Assembly (NCBI GenBank): GCA_023259235.1
Contig: JAHFQQ010000037.1
Location: forward strand, 1-16,713
DNA length: 16,713 bases
From: Polaromonas sp.
GTDB taxonomy: Bacteria > Pseudomonadota > Gammaproteobacteria > Burkholderiales > Burkholderiaceae_C
Direction: 5' to 3'
Shown piece by piece: positions 8,005 to 14,676 of this stretch. Each line of letters begins with the position of its first letter. Position 1 is the stretch's first letter. The notes beneath the pieces were generated by a model, which had not been told where the DNA came from, made no database searches, and saw only the letters and a program-made list of their open reading frames with translations. A program made the position numbers and the translations under genes.

Positions 8005-8261
8005 TCGCGCCACCCGGTAAAGGGATCACGACCTTGTGTTCCCTGGTTGCGATCCTTTTGATCCAGAAAATTGGCCGGCACCTCTGCACCCTTGAGCGCA
8101 GAAAAGAAATCGTCCCAGGTCGCTGGCTTGCGCGACAAGATCACATCGCCGGTTTCCGGGTCTTTCCGGACAAAAACTTCCTTGCTATCGAACCGATAGG
8201 CCGCCGGCAGGCGCACCGCCTGACTGCGACCATTCATGAACAATTTGGCGACTTGACTCAT
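8001..8261 (-). CDS. vapB: VapB antitoxin
   Basis: An 86-residue antitoxin with an N-terminal AbrB-like DNA-binding domain (MSQVAKLFMNGRSQAVRLPA, then FDSKEVFVRKDPETGDVILS) and a C-terminal toxin-binding tail (TWDDFFSALKGAEVPANFL). The RSQAVRLP motif is the VapB hallmark. The ATG at 8261 has GGGG about eight bases upstream and fits the family; an upstream ATG at 8294 would add eleven unusual residues. It is translated together with vapC. The upstream region is AT-rich with an inverted repeat, and is shared head-to-head with queA. Confidence 0.92.
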   Translation of the reverse strand: MSQVAKLFMNGRSQAVRLPAAYRFDSKEVFVRKDPETGDVILSRKPATWDDFFSALKGAEVPANFLDQKDRNQGTQGRDPFTGWRE

Positions 8262-8406
8262 GGCAGCACCCCTTTCAATTTTGGTATATATCATAGTATA
8301 TTCATAATCAGAAGTATACCGGTTTCCTGGGCAATCCGGGCTGCGACAATCGAAGGAATTACGGAGTTACCTTACTTGGCACGGGTTTGTCCAACCCTCA
8401 AGCACC
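8262..8406. promoter_or_regulatory. Divergent vapB / queA promoter region
   Basis: The 145-base spacer contains a strikingly AT-rich part (about 8280-8320) in an otherwise GC-rich window. It carries GGTATA (8283-8288) and its complement TATACC (8315-8320), and a minus-strand TATGAT (8295-8290) that could be the vapBC -10. VapBC complexes generally bind such repeats. No convincing -35 and no clear promoter for queA were found. Confidence 0.45.
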
Positions 8407-9492
8407 ATGCCCAATTCACTGACCTGCACCACACGCACCTTTACGCTGAGCGACTTCGACTTCGTGTTGCCCCAGGCCCTCATCGCGCAACACCCCCCGT
8501 CTGAGCGCAGCGGTTCGCGGCTTCTGGATGGCACTGGCGTTTTGCCGACAGACCGTCGCTTCACCGACCTGCCCGGCCTGCTGCTGCCCGGCGACCTGCT
8601 GGTGTTCAATGACACCCGGGTGGTCAAGGCGCGCCTGTTCGGCCGCAAACCCAGCGGCGGCAGGCTCGAACTGCTGATCGAGCGCGTGCTTTCCCTGAAT
8701 GCCGACTCGGGCCATGAGGTTGCCGCGCACATGAAGGTGAGCAAAAAGCCCGCGCCGGGCACCGTATTGCAAATGGATGGCGGCTTTACCGCCATCGTGC
8801 TCGGCCGCTGGCCGCGGGCCGACGGCGCGCTGTACCGCCTCAAACTCAGCAGCGAGCCGTACGCGCTGATGGCGCAGTTTGGCCATGTGCCGCTGCCCCC
8901 TTACATCACGCACGGCGATTCGGCGCAAGACGAGCAGCGCTACCAAACGGTGTTTGCCAGGCATCCGGGCGCCGTGGCCGCGCCGACGGCCGCGCTGCAT
9001 TTTGACGCGGCGGTGCTGGCACAACTGGCCGCGCGCGGCGTGCCGAGCGCCAGCGTCACGCTGCATGTCGGCGCGGGAACTTTTGCGCCGGTCAAAACCG
9101 AGAAAATTTCCGATCACACCATGCATTTCGAACGCTTTGAAGTGCCCCTTGCCACGCAGCAGGCCATTACCGCCTGCAAGGCGCGCGGCGGCCGCGTGGT
9201 GGCGGTGGGCACCACGACCGTGCGGGCGCTGGAATCGGCGGCCAAATTTGGGCCTGAGTGCAATGACACCAACATTTTCATCACGCCGGGCTTCGAGTTT
9301 GCCGTGGTGGATGTGCTGCTGACCAACTTTCACCTGCCCAAAAGCACTTTGATGATGCTGGTCAGCGCGTTTTCGGGCTACGAGCGCATCATGGCGCTGT
9401 ATCAGCATGCGATTGCGCAGCGCTACCGCTTTTTCAGCTATGGCGACGCCATGCTGCTTGATCGACAAGATACAAGTAAAGCGGTACAATGA
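8407..9492 (+). CDS. queA: S-adenosylmethionine:tRNA ribosyltransferase-isomerase (QueA)
   Basis: A 361-residue QueA, which transfers and isomerises the ribosyl part of S-adenosylmethionine onto preQ1 in tRNA to give epoxyqueuosine. The family pattern is unmistakable: FDFVLPQALIAQHPPSERS, GDLLVFNDTRVVKARLFGRK, HVPLPPYITHGD, DEQRYQTVFA, GAVAAPTAALHF, LHVGAGTFAPVK, and near the end TNFHLPKSTLMMLVSAFSGYE. The length matches the family (about 350). The start ATG at 8407 is the most plausible, though no strong Shine-Dalgarno is seen. The stop overlaps the start of an AbrB-type antitoxin gene (ATGA at 9489-9492), and tgt follows after that two-gene module instead of directly. Its last 30 bases contain a good promoter for the antitoxin. 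Confidence 0.97.
   Translation: MPNSLTCTTRTFTLSDFDFVLPQALIAQHPPSERSGSRLLDGTGVLPTDRRFTDLPGLLLPGDLLVFNDTRVVKARLFGRKPSGGRLELLIERVLSLNADSGHEVAAHMKVSKKPAPGTVLQMDGGFTAIVLGRWPRADGALYRLKLSSEPYALMAQFGHVPLPPYITHGDSAQDEQRYQTVFARHPGAVAAPTAALHFDAAVLAQLAARGVPSASVTLHVGAGTFAPVKTEKISDHTMHFERFEVPLATQQAITACKARGGRVVAVGTTTVRALESAAKFGPECNDTNIFITPGFEFAVVDVLLTNFHLPKSTLMMLVSAFSGYERIMALYQHAIAQRYRFFSYGDAMLLDRQDTSKAVQ
9462..9490 (+). promoter_or_regulatory. Promoter inside the queA 3' end for the embedded TA module
   Basis: TCGACA (9462-9467) and TACAAT (9485-9490) match the -35 and -10 consensus at five of six positions each, with the ideal 17-bp spacing. The predicted start at about 9497 would put the in-frame ATG at 9498 at the very 5' end of the transcript, giving a leaderless antitoxin mRNA. 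Confidence 0.5.
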
Positions 9493-9719
9493 TCGATATG
9501 AAAACGCCGAACAATACCGTCACGCTGTCCAGCAAATACCAGATCGTGGTTCCCAGTTCGGTGCGCGAGCACCTGAACCTCAAGCCGGGCGCAAAACTGA
9601 CCTGGATCGAGTTTGACGGCGTGGCGCATCTGGTGCCGCTCAAACCGGTCAGCGCCTATCGCGGCATGGCCAGCGCACTCAAAGACAGCGACATTCCCGA
9701 CGAAGCTGATCGCCTCTGA
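9489..9719 (+). CDS. AbrB-type antitoxin inside the queA-tgt operon
   Basis: A 76-residue protein with an AbrB/SpoVT domain: NTVTLSSKYQIVVPSSVREH, then KPGAKLTWIEFDGVAHLVPL, followed by an acidic tail (residues 57-76) that should bind the toxin. The ATG at 9489 overlaps the queA stop by 4 nt (ATGA) and would be translated by coupling; a second ATG at 9498 fits a leaderless transcript from the promoter in queA. The end overlaps the toxin start by one base (TGATG at 9717-9721). A module here separates two genes that are normally neighbours, so it is an insertion, but one with neat joins. Confidence 0.87.
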   Translation: MIDMKTPNNTVTLSSKYQIVVPSSVREHLNLKPGAKLTWIEFDGVAHLVPLKPVSAYRGMASALKDSDIPDEADRL

Positions 9720-10117
9720 TGGTAGCCCGCGCAAAGTCGGCCAAGGCGCCAGCGTGGCTTGTGCTCGACTCGTCGTGCTGGATCGAATACCTGCGAGATA
9801 CGCCCCGGGCCGAGCTGTTCGCGCCTGCCGCCGAAAATCCCGGGCAACTGATTGTGCCGATCGTGACGATTTACGAAGTAACCAAAAAACTCCGCCGCGA
9901 ACTCAGTGCAAAAATCGCCGCCTACGCCGAATCACTCATGTGCCGGGGGCGGGTGATGGACGTTGACCTGGCGCTGTGCCGAGCCGCCATTGCCCATGCG
10001 CTGCCGCTGGCCGACAGCCTGATTTATGCGACGGCGCAAGCGCACGGCGCCATGCTCTGGACGCAGGACCAGCACTTTGAAGGCTTGCCCGGCGTGAACT
10101 ACTTTGCCAAAAACTGA
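9719..10117 (+). CDS. PIN-domain (VapC-like) toxin inside the queA-tgt operon
   Basis: A 132-residue PIN-domain toxin partnered with the AbrB-type antitoxin just upstream. The acidic residues are Asp17 in LVLDSSCWIEYL, Glu53 in TIYEVTKKL, Asp99 in PLADSLIYATA and Asp117 in WTQDQHF, so the active site looks complete. The first strand has DSS in place of DTN, a normal variant of this subgroup. The TGA overlaps the ATG of tgt by one base (TGATG at 10115-10119), so reading through the toxin may be required for tgt translation. Characterised VapC toxins cut tRNA or rRNA; a link to the queuosine tRNAs made by the neighbours is speculative. Confidence 0.9.
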   Translation: MVARAKSAKAPAWLVLDSSCWIEYLRDTPRAELFAPAAENPGQLIVPIVTIYEVTKKLRRELSAKIAAYAESLMCRGRVMDVDLALCRAAIAHALPLADSLIYATAQAHGAMLWTQDQHFEGLPGVNYFAKN

Positions 10118-11256
10118 TGCTGAAATTTGAACTGTTAAAAACCGAAGGCCATGCCCGCCGCGGCCGCATGACGCTCAACCACGGCGTCGTGCAAACACCG
10201 GTCTTCATGCCGGTCGGCACCTACGGCACCGTCAAGGGCGTGCTGCCGCGCTCACTGGTTGAAATGGGCGCGCAGATCATTCTGGGAAACACCTTTCACT
10301 TGTGGATGCGCCCGGGGCTTGACGTGGTGAAGCAGTTTGGCGGCCTGCATAAATTTGAAGGCTGGCAGCAACCCATCCTCACCGACAGCGGCGGCTTTCA
10401 GGTCTGGTCGCTCGGCGGCACTGATGGCAAGGGGCGCCGGATTTCCGAGGAAGGCGTGAAGTTTGCGTCTCCCGTGAATGGCGACAAGCTGTTTCTGACC
10501 CCCGAAATCTCGATGCAGATCCAGACCCTTCTCAACAGCGACATCGTGATGCAGTTTGACGAATGCACGCCTTATGACACCGATGGCCACATCACCACGC
10601 AAGGCGAAGCCCGCAGCTCGATGGAACTGAGCCTGCGCTGGGCCGGGCGCTGCATTGCCGAATTTCAACAGCTTGAAAACCCGAATGCACTGTTTGGCAT
10701 TGTGCAAGGCGGCATGTTCGAGCACCTGCGCCAGGAGTCGCTGGATGCACTGGCTGAACTGGACTTGCCCGGCTACGCCATTGGCGGCGTGAGCGTGGGC
10801 GAACCCCGGGAAGAAATGCAGCGCATCATGGCGCACACGCCGCACCGCCTGCCGCACGGCAAGCCGCGCTACCTGATGGGTGTGGGAACGCCCGAAAACC
10901 TGGTGGAGGGCGTGGCCGCGGGCGTGGACATGTTTGACTGCGTCATGCCGACCCGCAACGCACGCAATGGCCACCTGTTCACCCGTTTTGGCGACCTGAA
11001 AATCCGCAACGCGCGCTACAAGCTCGATACGCAGCCGATTGACCCGACTTGCAGTTGCCATGCCTGCCAGAACTTTTCACGCGCCTATCTGCATCACCTG
11101 GAGCGCTGCGGTGAAATGCTGGCGCCAATGCTGGCGAGCATTCACAACCTGCACTATTACCTCAACCTCATGCAGGAAATTCGCGAAGCGCTGGACGCCG
11201 GAACCTTCGGCGCATTTGCCGTGCAGTTCAGGCAGGACCGGCTGCGCGGCGTTTAG
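10117..11256 (+). CDS. tgt: Queuine tRNA-guanine transglycosylase (Tgt)
   Basis: A 379-residue Tgt, which swaps guanine 34 for preQ1 in tRNAs for Asp, Asn, His and Tyr, the step before QueA. The active-site residues are visible: Asp90 in LTDSGGFQVWSL and the nucleophile Asp274 in MFDCVMPTRNARNG. The zinc site is Cys312-x-Cys314-x2-Cys317-x25-His343. The length is standard (about 375). The start overlaps the toxin stop by one base and no independent Shine-Dalgarno is obvious, so translation seems coupled to the upstream module. A large palindrome follows the stop codon. Confidence 0.97.
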   Translation: MLKFELLKTEGHARRGRMTLNHGVVQTPVFMPVGTYGTVKGVLPRSLVEMGAQIILGNTFHLWMRPGLDVVKQFGGLHKFEGWQQPILTDSGGFQVWSLGGTDGKGRRISEEGVKFASPVNGDKLFLTPEISMQIQTLLNSDIVMQFDECTPYDTDGHITTQGEARSSMELSLRWAGRCIAEFQQLENPNALFGIVQGGMFEHLRQESLDALAELDLPGYAIGGVSVGEPREEMQRIMAHTPHRLPHGKPRYLMGVGTPENLVEGVAAGVDMFDCVMPTRNARNGHLFTRFGDLKIRNARYKLDTQPIDPTCSCHACQNFSRAYLHHLERCGEMLAPMLASIHNLHYYLNLMQEIREALDAGTFGAFAVQFRQDRLRGV

Positions 11257-11270
11257 GCAGGAGCAGAAGT

Positions 11271-11354
11271 TTCCAACGCAAAGGCGCAAAAGCGCAAAGA
11301 ATGATAATTTTGACTCGCTGGCGTCCTTTGCGTCTTGGCGCCTTCGCGTTGGAA
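11271..11354. repeat. Large imperfect palindrome after tgt
   Basis: The left arm (11271-11299, TTCCAACGCAAAGGCGC...) and right arm (11326-11354) are inverted copies matching at 25 of 29 bases, around a 26-base spacer. The arms are rich in AACGCAAAGGCGC, a type of intergenic palindrome I recall from many bacterial genomes. It lies 15 bases after the tgt stop and could act as a transcript-end hairpin, though no T-tract follows. Confidence 0.8.
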
Positions 11355-11433
11355 GCTGGTCTTCGTGGATGAACTGAACAGCTACAAAAAACGCAACTGA
11401 CCCCCGCTTTGCAACACTCACCGGGAAATCCTC

Positions 11434-11875
11434 ATGCAATACCGCCGCCTCGGAAACAGCAACCTTCGGGTTTCAACCCTTTGCCTGGGCACCATGATGT
11501 TTGGCAAACAAACGCCGTTTGAAAAAGCGGCGCGCATCGTGGCTTCGGCGCGCAGGCGCCGGCGACAAGCGCATTCTGGAAACCGAGTTCCGCGAAGAGT
11601 CACTCCTGATCGCCCAGAAAATCAAGGCGCGCTGCGATGCCAGGGGCCTGCTGCCCGGCCAGTTTGCCGCCGCCTGGGTGCTGGCAAATCCTCTGGTGAG
11701 CTCGGTGATCGTCGGGCCGCGCACACTGGCGCATCTGGAGCAGGTGTACGGCGCGGTGGATCTGGTGCTGGGCCCCGACGACGAGGCCTTCGTCAATGCG
11801 CTGGTGGTGGCTGGCCACTCTTCCAGCCCCGGCTACAACGACCCGGCCTATCCATTTTTTGGCCGCCCGCTCTGA
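11434..11875 (+). pseudogene. Aldo/keto reductase pseudogene with internal deletion
   Basis: Two parts of one aldo/keto reductase are joined out of frame. The N-terminal part MQYRRLGNSNLRVSTLCLGT...AARIVASAR (11434 to about 11553) is the typical first strand and helix. From about 11555, one frame later, comes the C-terminal quarter: GDKRILETEF, FAAAWVLANPLVSSVIVGPR and GYNDPAYPFFGRPL, ending at the stop at 11873-11875. Whole relatives have about 340-350 residues, so about 200 are missing, including the catalytic Asp-Tyr-Lys-His. The junction lies in the GC-rich repeat GCGCGCAGGCGCCGGCG, suggesting slippage or short-homology deletion. The 154-residue frame from the same start (to 11898) is not a real protein. 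Confidence 0.88.
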
Positions 11876-11880
11876 GCTGC

Positions 11881-11901
11881 GCGCTACGCGGGCAATGACG
11901 G
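11881..11901 (-). repeat. Palindromic-element fragment forming the ung 3' end
   Basis: On the minus strand this reads CCGTCATTGCCCGCGTAGCG, resembling CCGTCATTGCGAGGAGCG at 3760 and the element at 7508-7583. It overlaps the final codons of ung and supplies the TAG stop codon. Confidence 0.5.
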
Positions 11902-12660
11902 GTCTTTGGTCCGGCCGGCTTCCCGCCACTGGCGCGCCTGCGAAAAATGCCCGCAGCCGATAAATGGCAGCGGCGGGCGTAGCGCCGACAGAGGCGACGG
12001 GTGGTTGGCCAGCAGCACCTTGTGGCCTTTATTGCCGCTGGCCTCGATCAGCGCGCGCTTGGCTTGCGCATGGCCCCCCCACAGCATGAACAGCACGGGT
12101 GAATCGCCGCTTGACACCTGGCGGATCACGCTGTCGGTCAAAGCCTCCCAGCCCTGCCCGATGTGGCTGGCCGGTCGGCCTTCTTCCACCGTGAGGCAAG
12201 TGTTGAGCAGCAGCACGCCGTGTCTTGCCCAGCGCACCAGGCTGCCGCCGGGCACAGGAAACTGCGGTGGCGGCGTGCCCAGGTCGCGCTGCAATTCCTT
12301 GAAGATATTACGCAAGGAGGGCGGCAGGGGAACGCCGGGCGCCACTGAAAAAGCCAGCCCTTCGGCCTGGCCGCGCCCATGATAAGGGTCCTGGCCCAGA
12401 ATGACGACGCGCACCTGTTCCGGTGGCGTGAGTTCCAGCGCACGCAGCGGCTGGGGCGGAAATATCACTGCGCCCGCAGCCAGCCGGTTGCGCAGGAAGC
12501 CCAGCAGTTTTTGGCCTGTCTCACTGGCAAAAAAGGCGTCGGTCACGGGCCGCCAGCCGGGCGCTACGGGCCACTCAGCCGGGTCGGCGCGGATCAGACG
12601 GTCAGGCGCGCTTGACGCCGGTATTTTCTCTGGCAGCGCCTGCTCCATGGCTGGGGTCAC
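11884..12660 (-). CDS. ung: Uracil-DNA glycosylase (family 1)
   Basis: A 258-residue Ung, which removes uracil from DNA to start base-excision repair. The water-activating motif is GQDPYHG with Asp91, and the DNA-intercalation motif is NHPSPLSA with His220; LRNIFKELQRD and LLLNTCLTVEEGRPASH are also characteristic. It overlaps the trpC stop by 4 nt if the GTG at 12660 is used (GTGA); an ATG at 12648 is an alternative start losing four residues. It is the last gene of the trp operon in this window. The tail SLPA-stop is written in a repeat-like sequence (11881-11901), so the natural C-terminus may have been replaced; the catalytic part is intact. Confidence 0.96.
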   Translation of the reverse strand: MTPAMEQALPEKIPASSAPDRLIRADPAEWPVAPGWRPVTDAFFASETGQKLLGFLRNRLAAGAVIFPPQPLRALELTPPEQVRVVILGQDPYHGRGQAEGLAFSVAPGVPLPPSLRNIFKELQRDLGTPPPQFPVPGGSLVRWARHGVLLLNTCLTVEEGRPASHIGQGWEALTDSVIRQVSSGDSPVLFMLWGGHAQAKRALIEASGNKGHKVLLANHPSPLSALRPPLPFIGCGHFSQARQWREAGRTKDPSLPA

Positions 12661-13448
12661 ATCCCGAACAATTGCGCCAGGGCCACACCCGGCTCTTGCG
12701 CGCGCATGAAAGCCTCGCCGACCAGAAAGGCGTTGACCTTCGCATCAACCAGCCGCTGCACATCCTGCGCCGTGGCAATGCCCGATTCGGTCACCAGCAG
12801 GCGGTCAGCGGGCACCTTGCCGACCAGGTTTAGCGTGGTGGCCAGCGAGACTTCAAAGGTCTGGAGGTTGCGGTTGTTGATGCCGATCAGCGGCGTTTTG
12901 AGCCGGAGCGCGCGCTCCAGCTCGGCCTCGTCATGCACCTCGACCAGCACCGCCATGTCGAGCGACATGGCAAGCGCCTCCAGCGTGCGCATCTGCGCGT
13001 CATCGAGGCAGGCGGCGATCAGCAAGATGCAGTCGGCCCCGATCACGCGCGACTCGTAAATCTGGTAGGCATCAACCATGAAATCCTTGCGCAGCACCGG
13101 CAGGCTGCACGAGGCTCTGGCCTGCTTCAGGTAATCGACGCTGCCCTGGAAAAACTGCCGGTCGGTCAGCACCGACAGGCAGGCCGCGCCAAACTCGGCG
13201 TAGCTCTGCGCAATATCGGCCGGAATGAAATCGGCGCGCAGCACGCCTTTGGATGGGCTGGCCTTCTTGATTTCGGCAATCACCGCGCTCTGGCCAGCGG
13301 CGATTTTTGCGCGCAGGGCGCCAACAAAATCTCGCGTCAGCACGCGCGACTCGGCGTCGGCGCGCACCTCGGCCAGCGGCTTGCGCCGGATGGCGTCGGC
13401 GATTTCCCCGCGCTTGACGGCAACTATTTTATTCAGGATATCGGACAT
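12657..13448 (-). CDS. trpC: Indole-3-glycerol phosphate synthase
   Basis: A 263-residue TIM-barrel enzyme that closes the indole ring from carboxyphenylaminodeoxyribulose phosphate in tryptophan synthesis. Catalytic residues by family alignment are Glu59 and Lys61 in IAEIKKASPSKG, Lys121 in LRKDFMVD, Glu170 in LVEVHDE, Asn191 in IGINNRNL and Glu221 in VTESGI. It is monofunctional, without a fused TrpF. It lies 17 nt after trpD with only a weak ribosome-binding site and overlaps ung downstream, so it is part of one operon. Confidence 0.97.
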   Translation of the reverse strand: MSDILNKIVAVKRGEIADAIRRKPLAEVRADAESRVLTRDFVGALRAKIAAGQSAVIAEIKKASPSKGVLRADFIPADIAQSYAEFGAACLSVLTDRQFFQGSVDYLKQARASCSLPVLRKDFMVDAYQIYESRVIGADCILLIAACLDDAQMRTLEALAMSLDMAVLVEVHDEAELERALRLKTPLIGINNRNLQTFEVSLATTLNLVGKVPADRLLVTESGIATAQDVQRLVDAKVNAFLVGEAFMRAQEPGVALAQLFGM

Positions 13449-13465
13449 GGCGTGAGGCGATCGGT

Positions 13466-14509
13466 TCAGGCGGCAAGCGCTTGCGTGGTGGCGATGAGTT
13501 GCTGCAGGCGCGCCTTGGCGGCGCCTGATTCAAGCGCTGCTCGCGCCAGATGAATGCCGTTTTTAATCGAGTCGGCCACATTCGCCGCATACAGCGCGGC
13601 ACCGGCGTTGAGCAGGACGATGTCGCGCGCAGCGCCCGGCTGGTTGTCCAGCACGTCGAGTAGCATGGCTTTGGACTGCTCGGGCGTCTCGACGCGCAGC
13701 GCCCGGCTGCTGGCCATCGGCAGCTTGAAGTCTTCGGGGTGGATTTCATATTCAAAAATCTCGCCGTCCCTGATTTCACCGACCAGGGTGGCCGCGCCCA
13801 GGCTGACTTCGTCCATGCCGTCCTTGCCATAGACCACCAGCGCGTGTTCGGCCGCCAGGCGCTGCAGCGCACGAATCTGGATACCGACCAGATCCGGGTG
13901 GAAAACCCCCATCAGAATGTTGGGCGCGCCGGCCGGGTTGGTCAACGGCCCGAGGATGTTGAAGATGGTTTTAATGCCCAGTTCACGGCGCACCGGGGCC
14001 ACATTTTTCATCGCCGGGTGGTGGTTCGGCGCGAACATGAAGCCGACGCCGACCTCGTCGATGCAGCGGGCAATGGCCTGTGGCGACAGATTGATGTGAA
14101 CGCCCAGCGACTCCATGACGTCGGCGCTGCCCGACTTGCTGCTGACGCTGCGCCCGCCGTGCTTGCTGACCTTGGCGCCCGCCGCCGCGGCCACGAACAT
14201 GGCACAAGTGGAAATGTTGAAGGTGTGCGAACCGTCGCCGCCGGTGCCCACTATATCGACCAGGTGGGTCTTGTCGTTGATGTGGACCTTGGTGGAAAAC
14301 TCGCGCATCACCTGCGCGGCGGCGGTGATCTCACCGATGGTTTCCTTCTTGACGCGCAGTCCGGTGATCAGCGCCGCCATGATCACGGGCGACATCTCGC
14401 CGCTCATGATGAGGCGCATCAGGTGCAGCATTTCGTCGTGGAAGATCTCACGGTGCTCGATGGTGCGCTGCAGCGCCTCCTGGGGGGTGATCTTGTGCGT
14501 ATTGGGCAT
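13466..14509 (-). CDS. trpD: Anthranilate phosphoribosyltransferase
   Basis: A 347-residue enzyme that joins anthranilate to phosphoribosyl pyrophosphate, the second step of tryptophan synthesis. The phosphate-binding loop GTGGDG (88-93) is followed by FNIST and by KHGGRSVSSKSGSADVMESLG, the conserved anthranilate/magnesium region; FAPNHHPAMKNVAPVRRELG and FNILGPLTNPA complete the pattern. It is monofunctional (no TrpG fusion). AGGAGA lies about seven bases before the ATG at 14509. An exporter remnant lies directly upstream. Confidence 0.97.
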   Translation of the reverse strand: MPNTHKITPQEALQRTIEHREIFHDEMLHLMRLIMSGEMSPVIMAALITGLRVKKETIGEITAAAQVMREFSTKVHINDKTHLVDIVGTGGDGSHTFNISTCAMFVAAAAGAKVSKHGGRSVSSKSGSADVMESLGVHINLSPQAIARCIDEVGVGFMFAPNHHPAMKNVAPVRRELGIKTIFNILGPLTNPAGAPNILMGVFHPDLVGIQIRALQRLAAEHALVVYGKDGMDEVSLGAATLVGEIRDGEIFEYEIHPEDFKLPMASSRALRVETPEQSKAMLLDVLDNQPGAARDIVLLNAGAALYAANVADSIKNGIHLARAALESGAAKARLQQLIATTQALAA

Positions 14510-14560
14510 GAAGGTTCTCCTGTTTTCGTTGCGATGATCTCTGGGCCGGCGACTCGGCCA

Positions 14561-14674
14561 TCAAGGTGCGGGAGGATCGGACAAAGCCAGCTTCAGGCCA
14601 AACCCGATGAACATGATGCCTGAAGCGCGCGCCAGCCAATGCAGACCGAGCAGCAGGAGATGGTCAATGCCCAT
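14561..14674 (-). pseudogene. LysE/RhtB-family exporter remnant (C-terminal end)
   Basis: A short frame on the minus strand reads MGIDHLLLLGLHWLARASGI and goes on MFIGFGLKLALSDPPAP-stop (37 residues). The pattern WLARASG-x3-IGFGLKLALS is that of the last transmembrane helix of LysE/RhtB-type amino-acid exporters, which have about 205 residues. The rest of the gene is absent: directly upstream is the ltaE stop codon (14677-14679). I recall a LysE-family gene between trpG and trpD in related Comamonadaceae, so this is probably what is left after ltaE replaced it. It could in principle be translated, but not as a transporter. Confidence 0.7.
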
Positions 14675-14676
14675 GG

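Noticed and set aside
8377..8392. Sigma-54-like sequence TGGCACGGGTTTGTCC before queA
   Set aside because: The essential GC at the -12 position is missing, and RpoN control of queA is not expected.
8321..8406. preQ1 riboswitch before queA
   Set aside because: I looked for the short stem-loop and A-rich tail pseudoknot of a preQ1 aptamer and saw none; queA is also not among the usual precursor-synthesis targets.
8416..9489. 357-codon minus-strand frame covering queA
   Set aside because: Shadow of queA; the plus-strand frame carries all QueA motifs.
11434..11898. 154-residue frame as a new small protein
   Set aside because: After residue 40 it runs out of frame through an aldo/keto reductase C-terminus, so it is part of a pseudogene.
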